Shown here piece by piece: positions 7,711 through 17,950 of a stretch of 23,549 bases of DNA; the first letter of the stretch is position 1; each line of letters starts with the position of its first letter. A program made the translations under genes and the position numbers. The DNA is taken from NCBI RefSeq assembly GCF_039541575.1, contig NZ_BAABGM010000031.1:1-23549 (forward strand), given 5' to 3'. The notes beneath the pieces are model-generated. The model made no database searches. It saw only the letters and a program-made list of their open reading frames with translations, and had not been told where the DNA came from. This DNA comes from Fodinibacter luteus. Its GTDB lineage: Bacteria > Actinomycetota > Actinomycetes > Actinomycetales > Dermatophilaceae.

Positions 7711-8142
7711 CTACCCGCCGTCGAGGTAGACCCAGCGCCCGGCCCGTCGCACGAACCGGCTCCGCTCGTGCAGCTCCCCGCGGCGCACCGGCCCGTCGTC
7801 GACGCTCACCCACCGGGCCCGGAACTCGACGACGCCCTCGGTGTCGTCCACGCTCCCCGCCCCGACGGCCACCACCTCGAGGCCCTCCCAGCGCACCCGG
7901 GGGTCGGGGCGGGTGTCGTCAGGCCGGGTGCGCGGGTGCCACGTGCGGAACAGGTGGTCGCCGGCACCGAGGGCGTAGGCCGTGTAGCGCGAGCGCATGA
8001 GGGCCTCAGCGGTGGTGGGGGTGCGCTCACCTGACACGACCGGTCCGCAGCACGCCGACAGGGCGGCCCCGCGGGGCACCCCTCCGCAGGGGCACGTGCC
8101 GGATGCCGGACCGCTCCCGGTGCCGAAGCCGGACCCGGGCAC
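7711..8142 (-). CDS. YchJ/UPF0225 family protein (SEC-C-like cysteines plus NTF2-like domain)
   Basis: The product has 143 residues from the GTG at 8142. Cysteines C17-P-C19-G and C31-C32-G form the SEC-C-like metal site typical of YchJ proteins. TAEALMRSRYTAYALGAGDH then opens the NTF2-like domain, with the family hallmark RTWHPRTRP. The family is widespread but its function is not settled. The start is uncertain: an in-frame GTG at 8175 would add 11 residues but overlap the NUDIX gene by 31 bases and has no well-placed ribosome binding site. The GTG at 8142 sits two bases after the NUDIX stop, which suits coupled translation. It is the last gene of the pyrG-NUDIX-ychJ unit, followed by 73 non-coding bases before the M1 peptidase gene. 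Confidence 0.87.
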   Translation of the reverse strand: MPGSGFGTGSGPASGTCPCGGVPRGAALSACCGPVVSGERTPTTAEALMRSRYTAYALGAGDHLFRTWHPRTRPDDTRPDPRVRWEGLEVVAVGAGSVDDTEGVVEFRARWVSVDDGPVRRGELHERSRFVRRAGRWVYLDGG

Positions 8143-8144
8143 CG

Positions 8145-8772
8145 TCAGCCGCCCCGCCGCGGCCTGGTCGGCCACGGTTCGTCGACCGACCTCGTTCCCG
8201 CCCAGCCTCGTTCACGCAGCCGCGCCGCCGCGAGCGCCGACACCATGAGCGTGCCGTTGTGCACGTGGCCGGCCAGCACCGCCTCGACGACCTCGTCGAG
8301 CGCGACGCGACGCACCGGCATCCCCAGCTCCTCCGCGTCACGCTCGTGGCGCTCGTCGTCGGGCACCGGGCGCAGGTCACGGGCGAGGAAGACGCGCACC
8401 GACTCGCTCGACCCGCCCGAGCTGGCGTAGTGGTCGAGCAACAGGTGCCACTCCCCCGCGAGGAGGTCGGCCTCCTCCATGAGCTCCCGGGCCGCGGTGA
8501 GGTGCGGCGGCTCGCCGTCGACGTCGAGCAGGCCGGCGGGCAGCTCCCACTCGAAGGCGCCGACCGGGTGCCGGTACTGCTGCACGACGACGACCCGGTC
8601 GTCGTCGTCGAGGGCCAGCACGGCGACGGCGCCGGTGTGGTCGACGAAGTCGCGCGTCACGACACCACCGTCGCCGAGGTCGACCTCCTCGCTCACGACG
8701 TCCCAGACGCGACCGGTGAACGCCGATGCCCTCGACAGCACGGGCCGGCGCTCGAGGCGGTCGCGCAGCGGC

Positions 8773-8780
<8 letters not shown>
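8145..8780 (-). CDS. NUDIX hydrolase, probable ADP-ribose pyrophosphatase
   Basis: The product has 211 residues. The Nudix box lies at 83-106: G83-L-L-D-V-D-G-E90, seven residues, then R98-E-L-M-E102-E103. One residue is inserted in the first gap compared with the strict GX5E consensus, and the glycine after EE is Asp. The upstream FEWELPAGLLD and RVVVVQQYRHPVG are typical of ADP-ribose pyrophosphatases, which cleave ADP-ribose to AMP and ribose 5-phosphate. The same gene follows pyrG in M. tuberculosis (Rv1700, an ADP-ribose pyrophosphatase), which supports this substrate. The ATG at 8780 lies inside the last codons of pyrG (8-nt overlap), so translation is probably coupled. Confidence 0.92.
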
Positions 8781-10488
<1,708 letters not shown>

Positions 10489-10527
10489 GGGCTTCAACGA
10501 TACGTCATGGCGTCGTCATCGCCGGAC

Positions 10528-10550
10528 CCCGCGACTCGGCGCGTCGCGGG
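10528..10550 (-). terminator. Hairpin at the end of the long operon
   Basis: CCCGCGAC (10528-10535) and GTCGCGGG (10543-10550) form a perfect 8-bp GC-rich stem with a 7-nt loop, 23 bases past the GT4 stop codon and before pyrG. There is no U-tract, which is common for actinobacterial terminators, so its efficiency is unknown; it may only attenuate or protect the transcript end. Confidence 0.45.
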
Positions 10551-10572
10551 CTCCCATCCCGTGGACCGGTGT

Positions 10573-11670
10573 TCACGTCGGCTCGGCCGTCGAGGGCAGG
10601 ACGCTCGCGTAGGCGGTGAGGGCCGCGTCGAGGGCGTCGTCCTCGGTCGGCAGCTCCGCCGAGCGCTCGACGGCCTTGGACCGCAGGTCGTCGCGCACCG
10701 CCCCGTGGAGCACGACGTCACGGATCGCCCGGGACAGCGAGACGGGGTCCCCGGGGGGCACGAGGAGCGCGGCATCACCCACGACGGCGGCGGTGCCACC
10801 GACGTCGGTGGCGACGACGGCCGCACCGGCGTGCAGGGCCTCCTGGATGCCGACCGGCTGCCCCTCCCACGTCGCGCTCGACACGACGACGTCGGCGGCG
10901 CTCAGCAGGTCGGGGACGTCGGCGCGGTGGCCGAGCAGGCGCACCGGAAGCCGCTCGGCGTCGATCCGCCGCTGCAGGGCCTCGCGCAGCGGGCCGTCCC
11001 CGGCGACGACGGTGACGAGGTCGAGGGCCGGGTCGAGCTCGCGGTGCGCGTCGAGGAGGAGGTCGAGACCCTTCTGCGGCGCGAGGCGCGCGACGACGAC
11101 GGCGAGCGAGGTGCGACCGCCGACGCCGAGCCCGGCACGCACGGCGTGGCGGTCGTGCGTCGCCTCCCGCCGCGGTGGCGCCGCGACGACCGCGAGCCCG
11201 GTGCGCCGGGCGCCGAGACGCTCCATCCGCTCGACGAGGTCGTCCGAGACCCCGAGCACGAGGGCGCTCCCCCGGGCGACGACCCGCTCGAGGCCGGCGT
11301 ACACCGCTGCGGTGAGCGCCCCGGACGGCGCCGCGTTGTGCAGCGTCGCGACGACCGGCACCGGGGTGCGCGCGGCGGCGAGCACCGCGAGGGAGGCGGC
11401 CCGCAGGCCGTGGGCGTGGACGAGGTCGGCACCGCCGACGAGGCGCGACAGGGCACGGGCCGCGCGGGTGTCCCGGCCCGGGTGGGGGCGGTCCGAGACC
11501 TCGAGCGGCACGACCGCGGTCGCGACCTCGTGGAGGGCGAAGTGGGCGTCGACCTCGGCCGGGCACGCGACGACGACGTGGTGACCGGTGGCCGTGAGCG
11601 AGCGCACGAGGGAGTGGACGTGGCGGCCGACCCCGCCCGAGCTCGTGCCGACGACGACGAGCACCTTCAT
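10573..11670 (-). CDS. Glycosyltransferase family 4 protein
   Basis: The product has 365 residues with the GT-B layout. The N-terminal acceptor domain starts MKVLVVVGTSSGGVGRHVHS, with the Gly-rich loop typical of GT4. The C-terminal donor domain contains VVARLAPQKGLDLLLDA and the EX7E element E269-GQPVGIQ-E277. It is a retaining transferase using a nucleotide sugar and acting at the cytoplasmic face; donor and acceptor are unknown. No membrane segment is evident. The start ATG at 11670 shares an ATGA overlap with the MurJ-like gene, and AAGGGA lies seven bases upstream. Being coupled to a polyprenyl-phosphate transferase-like gene and a flippase-like gene, it most likely extends a lipid-linked sugar; this is inference. 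It is the last gene of the long operon. Confidence 0.9.
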   Translation of the reverse strand: MKVLVVVGTSSGGVGRHVHSLVRSLTATGHHVVVACPAEVDAHFALHEVATAVVPLEVSDRPHPGRDTRAARALSRLVGGADLVHAHGLRAASLAVLAAARTPVPVVATLHNAAPSGALTAAVYAGLERVVARGSALVLGVSDDLVERMERLGARRTGLAVVAAPPRREATHDRHAVRAGLGVGGRTSLAVVVARLAPQKGLDLLLDAHRELDPALDLVTVVAGDGPLREALQRRIDAERLPVRLLGHRADVPDLLSAADVVVSSATWEGQPVGIQEALHAGAAVVATDVGGTAAVVGDAALLVPPGDPVSLSRAIRDVVLHGAVRDDLRSKAVERSAELPTEDDALDAALTAYASVLPSTAEPT

Positions 11671-13298
11671 GCCGGGTCCCTTCCGTGTCGACGGGCCCGC
11701 CCGCGCCGGAGGACCTCGGACATCATGGCGTGGTCGCCGACCGAGAGCACGACGACGCCGGCGAACAGGGCGGCGGCCCCCGCACCGAGCCCGACGACGA
11801 GCACCTCGGCGAGGTCGTCGAGCGGCCGGCCGTGCGTCACGAGGTCGCCGACGACGACGGCGACCGCCGCGGCGACGATGAGCGCGCCCGTCGTGCGCCC
11901 GGCCCCCCGGGTCGCCGCCGTCCCCCACGTGCGGCGGACGAGGAGCACGAGGGCGAGCCCGCTGAGCGTCATGCCCACGGTCGAGGAGATGCCGAGCACC
12001 CGCAGGGTGGTCGCCGGACCCTGCCCGGCCCCGATGAGGAGCAGCGGGGCCAGACCGGCGACGGCCCACCCCAGGGCCGCGGCGAGGGCGGCATCCGTGG
12101 GCCGGCCCCGCACGTAGAGGGCCCGGGTGAGCAGCGCCGTCAGGCCGAACCCGACGAGCCCCGGGGCGTACGCGGTCAGCGTGCCCGGCAGGGCGGCGAG
12201 GGCGTCGCTGCTCGCGGTACCGCCCCCACGGCGCGCGTCGAGGAGGGCGAAGAAGGCACCGATCGCTGGGGCGGTGGCGACGAGCACCCCGACCGACAGC
12301 CCGGTGAGCACGAGGACGGCGTTGAGGGACCGCGACAGGGTGCCGGTGACGTCCTCGCCGGCGCCGGTACGGGCGGCCAGCGCAGGGAAGGCGCTCGTCG
12401 CCACCGGCACCGCGAGCACGGCGTACGGCAGGAGGTACACGGCCTGCGCGTACTGGTAGACGGGGAAGGTGCCGCCGTCGCCGGAGTGGTTCGCGAGCCA
12501 CATCGTCACGAGGACGGCGCCCTGCTGGGCCACGAGGGCGACGACGCCCGCGCCGGCGAGCGCACCGACGCGACGGGCGTCCTCCGACGGCAGCCGCAGG
12601 GCGGGGCGCCAGCGCCACCCGGTGCGCAACGCGGGGACGACGAGCGGCACCGAGAGCACGACGACGCCGAGCGTCGTGCCCCAGCCGAGCACCCGGATCG
12701 CCTCGTCGCTCACGAGCGCGGGAGCGGTCTGCCCCTCGACGATCGAGCCGTACCACAGGTAGCTGACGAGCACGACGACCGACGACGCGAGGGGGGCCAG
12801 AGCGGCCGCGAGGAAGCGCCGGTTCGCGTGGAGCAGCCCGGTGAGGATGATGCCGAGCCCGTAGAGCGGCACCTGCACCGCGAAGATGCGCAGCAGCGTC
12901 GCGGCGACCTCGCCGGCGCCAGGGACGGTGTCGTCGACGAGCCACCCTCCGACCGGCTCGGCGAGCAGCCACAGCAGGGCGGCGAGCGGCACGAGCACGA
13001 GCAGCGTCCACGAGAGCAGGACGGATGCCGTGTGGTCGGCCCGCTCGCGCTGACCCGCACCGAGCCGGTGGGCGATGAGCGGCACCGCGACGGCGGCGAG
13101 GATGCCGCCCGCCGCCACCTCGAACAGGACGTTGGGCAGCGCGTTGACGCTCTGGTAGATGCCGCCCACCCCGCCGGCGCGGACGGCGTCGGCGAAGACG
13201 AGGATGCGGGCGAAGCCGACGACGCGGGACAGCAGGGTCGTCACCGCGATGAGCGCGGCGGCCCCCGCGATGCCGGAGGCGAAGCGACGGGCCGTCAT
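11667..13298 (-). CDS. MurJ/MviN-like lipid flippase
   Basis: This 543-residue protein is a polytopic membrane protein of the MOP superfamily, with about 14 predicted segments spread over the whole length and a short basic cytoplasmic tail. The N-terminus TTLLSRVVGFARILVFADAV matches the MurJ signature and keeps the two arginines equivalent to R18 and R24 of E. coli MurJ. ALPNVLFEVAAGGILAAVAV follows the LPN...GG pattern of actinobacterial MurJ. The acidic residue equivalent to D39 and the arginine equivalent to R52 appear absent by eye. Canonical murJ in actinomycetes usually lies near the replication origin with trxB, so this copy is probably a paralogue for another polyprenyl-linked substrate. 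The ATG at 13298 overlaps the transferase stop by ATGA. The weakest point is substrate identity. Confidence 0.88.
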   Translation of the reverse strand: MTARRFASGIAGAAALIAVTTLLSRVVGFARILVFADAVRAGGVGGIYQSVNALPNVLFEVAAGGILAAVAVPLIAHRLGAGQRERADHTASVLLSWTLLVLVPLAALLWLLAEPVGGWLVDDTVPGAGEVAATLLRIFAVQVPLYGLGIILTGLLHANRRFLAAALAPLASSVVVLVSYLWYGSIVEGQTAPALVSDEAIRVLGWGTTLGVVVLSVPLVVPALRTGWRWRPALRLPSEDARRVGALAGAGVVALVAQQGAVLVTMWLANHSGDGGTFPVYQYAQAVYLLPYAVLAVPVATSAFPALAARTGAGEDVTGTLSRSLNAVLVLTGLSVGVLVATAPAIGAFFALLDARRGGGTASSDALAALPGTLTAYAPGLVGFGLTALLTRALYVRGRPTDAALAAALGWAVAGLAPLLLIGAGQGPATTLRVLGISSTVGMTLSGLALVLLVRRTWGTAATRGAGRTTGALIVAAAVAVVVGDLVTHGRPLDDLAEVLVVGLGAGAAALFAGVVVLSVGDHAMMSEVLRRGRARRHGRDPA

Positions 13299-14104
13299 CG
13301 GGCCGGCCGGCCCCAGGCGTCGAGCTCGCGCAGGCCGGGGGTCGACTCGATGACCCGGGTGAAGGAGACCCGTTCCGACGCGAGGGTCAGCGCGGTGAGC
13401 ACGGCAAGCGCCACGAGCCGGCCGACCCGGCCGGTGTGCCCGAGCAGCGCCACGCCGACGAGGGCACCCGCGGCGTTGGCGCCGGTGTCCCCGAGCATCG
13501 CCCGGCCCGCGAGGTCGGGGGCGAGCACGCCGAGACCGGCCCCCGCGGCGGCCGCGGCCCCCCGGGAGGCCCCGGCGTGCCCGGAGAGCACGAGGGGCGA
13601 CGCGGCGAGGACGGTGGCCTTGACGGCTCGCCCCGGGCGCAGGTCGAGCAGGTTGGCGAGGTTCGCGGCGCCGGCGACGACGGCACCGCCGACGACCGTG
13701 TCGAAAGAAGGCACGCCCGCGCGGCCCCGGTCCGCGAGGACGGCCGCGACGAGCCCGGTGGCGCCGATGCCGACGATCTTGACGAGGCCGGTCGTCACCC
13801 GGCCCTGCGCAGCGGCCCCGAGGTGCCCGCGCAGGCCCTTGCTCGCGCCGTCGCCCGCGAGGTCGTCGAGCGCCCCGAAGGCCCCCGCCCCGAGGGCGGC
13901 CACGGCTCCGGCGGGTCCGCAGGTGGCGGCCCCGAGGGCGGCACCGGCGACGTAGGCCGGCCCCTCGAGGAGGGTCACCGGGTCGCCGGCGTGGTTCGTG
14001 CGCTGCCAGCGCGCGGACCCGACCCGCGAGGTGAGCACGCGGTACGCGACGTGGGACCCGCCCGCGGCGAGCAGGCCCGCGGCGAGCGTCCCGGTCCGGC
14101 TCAC
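13295..14104 (-). CDS. Divergent MraY/WecA-like polyprenyl-phosphate sugar-phosphate transferase
   Basis: The product has 269 residues, several hydrophobic helices and the skeleton of the MraY/WecA family. R35-TNHAGDPVTLLEG resembles the N-terminal cytoplasmic loop. D80-D81 sits in GALDDLAGDGASKGLRGH at the place of the catalytic DD. N148-X2-N151-X2-D154 in NLANLLDLRPGRAVKA takes the place of NxxNxxDGLDGL. L-G-D206-T-G-A-N recalls the GDSGS loop. The C-terminal His-rich loop of MraY is missing and the protein is shorter than usual (about 320-360). It probably transfers a sugar phosphate from a UDP-sugar to undecaprenyl phosphate, but activity is not proven by these motifs. The GTG at 14104 overlaps the steB stop (GTGA), and its own stop overlaps the MurJ-like ATG, so all three are coupled. 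Confidence 0.8.
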   Translation of the reverse strand: MSRTGTLAAGLLAAGGSHVAYRVLTSRVGSARWQRTNHAGDPVTLLEGPAYVAGAALGAATCGPAGAVAALGAGAFGALDDLAGDGASKGLRGHLGAAAQGRVTTGLVKIVGIGATGLVAAVLADRGRAGVPSFDTVVGGAVVAGAANLANLLDLRPGRAVKATVLAASPLVLSGHAGASRGAAAAAGAGLGVLAPDLAGRAMLGDTGANAAGALVGVALLGHTGRVGRLVALAVLTALTLASERVSFTRVIESTPGLRELDAWGRPAR

Positions 14105-15060
14105 GGGGCCGGGAGGGGCGCGTAGGGGGCGTCCGCGCCGGACGCGAGGCCGTACTGCCCGACCTCGCCGGCCGCCTGCTCGACGAGGCCGTGGACGACG
14201 CTCGCCTGCCCGAGTGCGCCACCGGCGTTGTCGACCGTCGACACCCCGTCGGTGGCGGTCGCGTCGTTGCGCACGCTGTCGAGCACCGAGACGCCGTCAC
14301 CGGTGGTGCTCGACTCGGCGGCGACGAGGGTCCCGGTGGACCGCGCGTCGAGGGCGATCGTGAGGTCCACCCAGCGCTCGGCGGTCTCCTGTCGCGCCTC
14401 CAGGTCGCCCTGGGTGGCGACGCCGGACACGACGACGACGAGGTCGGCGAGCTCGAAGCCCTCGGTGTCGGTCTCGAGGAGGTCCGCCGCGGCGAGCGTG
14501 TCGAGCCCCGCCTGCGCCGAGCCCGGTGCGACGGCGTCGGCGCCGTCGCGCGCCGGTGTCGTGAGCAGGGCGGCGAGGAGCACGTCGCGGCCGGACACCG
14601 CGCCGGTCTCGCTGACGTCGACGCCGGCGGTGGCGACGGCCTCGCGGACGGCGGCGTCGCGGGCCTGCGCGGTCGCCTCGTTCGTCGACACCCAGTCGTC
14701 GGACACCGAGGTCGTCGACACGACCGCCGCGCCCGCGGACCGCAGGGTGGCGGCGGTGGACTCGGCGACGGCGGCATCCGAGCCCGGGAGGACGACGATC
14801 GCGACCTGGCGGTCGAGCAGCGCGCCGGACAGCACCCCAGGATTGGTCTCGCCGATGTAGGCGTCGCGCGCGTCGGCCGCGGCGGTCGCGTCCTCGAGCT
14901 GCGCGTTGAGCTCGGCCTTGTCCTGGCGCAGCCCCGCGACCTCCTTGGTCAGGGTGTCCCCGAGCTCGCCCTTGAGCGGGCCCGCACCGAGCACGATCCC
15001 CACGGCGAGGGCCAGGAAGATCGAGACGATGGACACGAGGTGGTACCGGAAGTCGATCAA
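14101..15060 (-). CDS. steB: SteB/MctB-like envelope protein (copper transporter family)
   Basis: The product has 319 residues. It begins MIDFRYHLVSIVSIFLALAV, the hallmark of this actinobacterial family, with one membrane helix (about 8-29). A short coiled coil (about 31-65) and a large extracytoplasmic Ala/Thr-rich domain follow. The M. tuberculosis homologue Rv1698 (MctB) has been linked to copper export and outer-membrane localisation. The corynebacterial homologue SteB works with SteA in cell separation. The TTG at 15060 is chosen because it gives the conserved N-terminus and has an excellent AAGGAG seven bases upstream; longer frames run into steA. TTG overlaps the steA stop as TTGA, so the two are translated together. 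There is no Cys-rich copper site. Confidence 0.9.
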   Translation of the reverse strand: MIDFRYHLVSIVSIFLALAVGIVLGAGPLKGELGDTLTKEVAGLRQDKAELNAQLEDATAAADARDAYIGETNPGVLSGALLDRQVAIVVLPGSDAAVAESTAATLRSAGAAVVSTTSVSDDWVSTNEATAQARDAAVREAVATAGVDVSETGAVSGRDVLLAALLTTPARDGADAVAPGSAQAGLDTLAAADLLETDTEGFELADLVVVVSGVATQGDLEARQETAERWVDLTIALDARSTGTLVAAESSTTGDGVSVLDSVRNDATATDGVSTVDNAGGALGQASVVHGLVEQAAGEVGQYGLASGADAPYAPLPAP

Positions 15061-16259
15061 CCGAACACTCCTTGGATGGACGACCAGAGGTCGTCGATGC
15101 GGGCGCCGACGACCTGGATCAAGGCCCGCCCGCCGTCCGTCGACCACAGCGCGGCGCCGAGGGCGAGCAGCCCCACGGTGAGCATGACGACGAGGCTGAG
15201 CCCGGAGATCCGTGCTCGGTAGAGGCGGCTGACCCCCTTGGCGTCGACGAGCTTGCCGCCGACCCGCAGCCGGGTGAGGAAGGTGCTCGCCATCCCCGAG
15301 CGGCCCTTGTCGAGGAACTCCACGAGGGTGACGTGGGTGCCGACGGCGACGATGAGCTCGGCACCCTTGTCGTCGGCGAGCAGCATCGCGACGTCCTCGC
15401 TCGTGCCGGTCGCCGGGAACACGACGGGCTCGACCCCGAGCGAGCGCACCCGCTCGAGCCCGGGTGCCCGGCCGTCACGGTAGGCGTGGACGACGATCTC
15501 GGCGCCGCAGCGCAGGGCGTCGTCGGACACCGAGTCCATGTCGCCGACGATGAGGTCGGGCTTGTGGCGGGCCTCGATGAGCGCGTCGGCGCCACCGTCG
15601 ACGCCGATGAGGATCGGCTTGTACTCGCGGATGTAGTGCCGCAGCGTCTGCAGGTCCTCCTTGTAGTGGTAGCCCCGCACGACGATGAGGACGTGGCGCC
15701 CGTCGAGGTCGGTGCGGATGTCGGGAACCCCGACACCGTCGAAGAGCAGCTCTCGCTCCTTGCGCAGGTAGTCCATCGTGTTCTCGGCGAACGCCTCGAG
15801 CTGGTCGGACAACCCGGCGCGCGCGAGCGCCATCGCCGCCTGGACGGCCTCGGTGTCGAGCACGGTGCCGGTGGCGACGGTGTGGCCCTCCGCGTGCACG
15901 CTGCCGTCCTCGATCGTGACCGGCGTGCCCTCCTTGATGGCCATGGCGTCCGGCCCGGCGTGGTCGAGGAGCGGGATGCCGGCCGCGACGAGGATCTCCG
16001 GCCCGAGGTTCGGGTAGCGCCCCGAGATCGACGACGAGGCGTTGACGACGGCCGCGGGTCGACACGCGACGAGGGCCTCGGCGCTGACCCGGTCGAGGTC
16101 CTCGTGGTCGATGACGGCGACGTCGCCGGGGCGCAGCCGCTTCGTGAGGTTCTTCGTGCGGCGGTCGACGCGCGCGGGACCGCTCAGCCCCGGTGCGGGG
16201 TGGCGGTCTCGGCGGGACGGCAGGCGGATGGACATCTGCACCATCGTGCCACGTGGCAT
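15057..16259 (-). CDS. steA: SteA, cytokinetic-ring-associated protein
   Basis: The product has 400 residues. After a basic N-terminus the cytoplasmic part contains GVDGGADALIEARHKPDLIV and GDMDS (239-243), which resemble the N-terminal catalytic domain of thiamin pyrophosphokinase; whether it is enzymatically active is unknown. One membrane helix (about 353-372, LSLVVMLTVGLLALGAALW) near the C-terminus is followed by a short tail. Corynebacterial SteA acts with SteB in daughter-cell separation, in the pathway with RipC/FtsEX. The ATG at 16259 shares one base with the recN stop (TGATG); in-frame ATGs at 16244 and 16235 are alternatives, and none has a clear ribosome binding site. It corresponds to Rv1697 in M. 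tuberculosis. Confidence 0.92.
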   Translation of the reverse strand: MPRGTMVQMSIRLPSRRDRHPAPGLSGPARVDRRTKNLTKRLRPGDVAVIDHEDLDRVSAEALVACRPAAVVNASSSISGRYPNLGPEILVAAGIPLLDHAGPDAMAIKEGTPVTIEDGSVHAEGHTVATGTVLDTEAVQAAMALARAGLSDQLEAFAENTMDYLRKERELLFDGVGVPDIRTDLDGRHVLIVVRGYHYKEDLQTLRHYIREYKPILIGVDGGADALIEARHKPDLIVGDMDSVSDDALRCGAEIVVHAYRDGRAPGLERVRSLGVEPVVFPATGTSEDVAMLLADDKGAELIVAVGTHVTLVEFLDKGRSGMASTFLTRLRVGGKLVDAKGVSRLYRARISGLSLVVMLTVGLLALGAALWSTDGGRALIQVVGARIDDLWSSIQGVFG

Positions 16260-17950
16260 CAGGTGCGGGCGCGCGCCATCAGGTCGCGGGCGTGCTCGAG
16301 GGCCGCCTCGGTGCCCGACCCCCCGAGCATCCGGGCGAGCTCGGCGACCCGGGCCTCGCCCTCGACGGCATGGACGCCGCTGCGGGTGACGTGGCCGTCG
16401 TCCGAGCGCTCGACGACGAGGTGGCGGTCGGCGTGGGCGGCGACCTGGGCGAGGTGGGTGACGACGACGACCTGGGCGTGCCGGGCCAGGGCGGCGAGGC
16501 GGGCGCCGACGTCGAGGGCTGCACGGCCGCCGACCCCGGCATCGACCTCGTCGAAGACGAAGGTCGGCACCGACGACACCTCGCTCGCGGTGGCCACCTC
16601 GATGGCGAGCATGACCCGCGACAGCTCACCACCGGATGCCGCCCGCGTCACCGCGCGCGGCGCCGTGCCGGAGCCGGAGGCGAGGCGGATCTCGACGTCG
16701 TCGCGCCCGTCGGCGCCGAACCGGCCGGCATCCTCGACGGCCACCGTCACGGTGGCCGACCCCATCGCGAGGTGGCCCAGCTCGTCGGTGATCCGCGCAC
16801 CGAGGGACCCGGCGGCCGCCGTGCGCAGCGCGGTCAGCCGGCCGGCCGCCGCCTCCCGAGCGGCGGCGAGGTCGGCCACCCGCTGCTCGAGCTCGTCGAT
16901 GCGTTCGCTCGTGCCGTCGAGCTCGGTGACGCGCACCGCCGCGTCGCGCCCCCAGGCGAGCACGGCGTCGACGGTCGGTCCGTAGAGGCGGGTCAGGTCG
17001 CCGAGCGCTGCCCGCCGCTGCTCGACCTGCTCCAGGCGGGCCGGGTCGACCTCGGCGTCGGCCAGGTAGGAGCCGAGGTCGGCCGCGACGTCGGCGGCGA
17101 GGTAGCGCAGCTCGTCGACGCGGGTGCCGATCTCGGCGAGGGCCGGGTCGCTCCCGCTCACCGCGGACAGCCGCGCGGACGCGACGGCGAGGGCCTCGAG
17201 GACCCCCGGCGCCGGCATCCCGCTCGCGTCGTCGGCACCCGCGAGCGCGTCGTGCGCGGCCCCGGCGCCGCCGCGCAGCTCCTCGGCGTGCCCGAGCCGG
17301 TGGGACTCCATGCGTAGCACCTCGTCCTCCCCCGGCTGCGGGTCGAGGGCCTCGATGCGCTCGAGGCCGGCCCGGAGCGACTCGGCCTCGCGGGCCCGCT
17401 CGGCGGCCGCGGTGCGCAGGTGGGCGAGCTCGGCCTCCGCCGCGCCGAGCTCGGCGTGCACCGCCCGGTAGGCCGCGAGCGCGGTGGCGAGGTCGACCCC
17501 GCCGAAGGCGTCGACGACCTCGCGGTGCTGGTCGGACCGGCGCAGGCGCCACTGGTCGGCCTGCCCGTGGACGGCGACGAGGTGCTCGGCGAGCTCGGCG
17601 AGCACGCCGACGGGGGCCGCCCGACCCCCGACGTGGGCCCTCGACCGGCCGTCGGCCGAGACCGAGCGCACGAGGACGAGCCCGTCGCCGACGTCCGCCC
17701 CGGCGTCGCCGGCGCGCGCGAGCGCCGGGTGTCCCTCGGGAAGGTCGAGGACGCCCTCGACGACGGCGCGGTCGGCGCCGGCGCGCACGAGGCCCGAGTC
17801 ACCCCGGCCACCGAGGAGCAGCCCGAGGCCGGTGACGACCATGGTCTTCCCGGCTCCGGTCTCGCCCGTGAGGACGGTCAGGCCCGGGTGGAGCGGGAGC
17901 ACCGCGTCGTCGATGACCCCGAGGTCACGGATGCGGATCTCCTCGATCAC
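16259..17950 (-). CDS. recN: DNA repair ATPase RecN
   Basis: This SMC-like ATPase takes part in double-strand-break repair. It has 563 residues, normal for RecN. The N-terminus is IEEIRIRDLGVIDDAVLPLH, with Walker A GETGAGKT at 29-36. The coiled-coil arms (about 155-230 and 270-380) are Ala/Glu/Arg-rich. The ABC signature SGGELSR starts at 439, Walker B is FVFDEVDAG (464-472), and a switch His occurs in VVVVTHLAQVAAHAD. The start GTG at 17950 overlaps the nadK stop (GTGA); GAGGGG lies a little far upstream. In many bacteria recN is SOS-induced, but here no LexA box precedes it and it sits mid-operon. Confidence 0.96.
   Translation of the reverse strand: MIEEIRIRDLGVIDDAVLPLHPGLTVLTGETGAGKTMVVTGLGLLLGGRGDSGLVRAGADRAVVEGVLDLPEGHPALARAGDAGADVGDGLVLVRSVSADGRSRAHVGGRAAPVGVLAELAEHLVAVHGQADQWRLRRSDQHREVVDAFGGVDLATALAAYRAVHAELGAAEAELAHLRTAAAERAREAESLRAGLERIEALDPQPGEDEVLRMESHRLGHAEELRGGAGAAHDALAGADDASGMPAPGVLEALAVASARLSAVSGSDPALAEIGTRVDELRYLAADVAADLGSYLADAEVDPARLEQVEQRRAALGDLTRLYGPTVDAVLAWGRDAAVRVTELDGTSERIDELEQRVADLAAAREAAAGRLTALRTAAAGSLGARITDELGHLAMGSATVTVAVEDAGRFGADGRDDVEIRLASGSGTAPRAVTRAASGGELSRVMLAIEVATASEVSSVPTFVFDEVDAGVGGRAALDVGARLAALARHAQVVVVTHLAQVAAHADRHLVVERSDDGHVTRSGVHAVEGEARVAELARMLGGSGTEAALEHARDLMARART

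Noticed and set aside
11667..14777. A 1036-codon minus-strand frame suggesting a large fusion protein ahead of the MurJ-like gene
   Set aside because: Only the last 543 codons encode MurJ-like sequence; the earlier part is an Arg/Pro-rich shadow of the transferase and steB genes, which are read in other frames with clear starts and overlaps.
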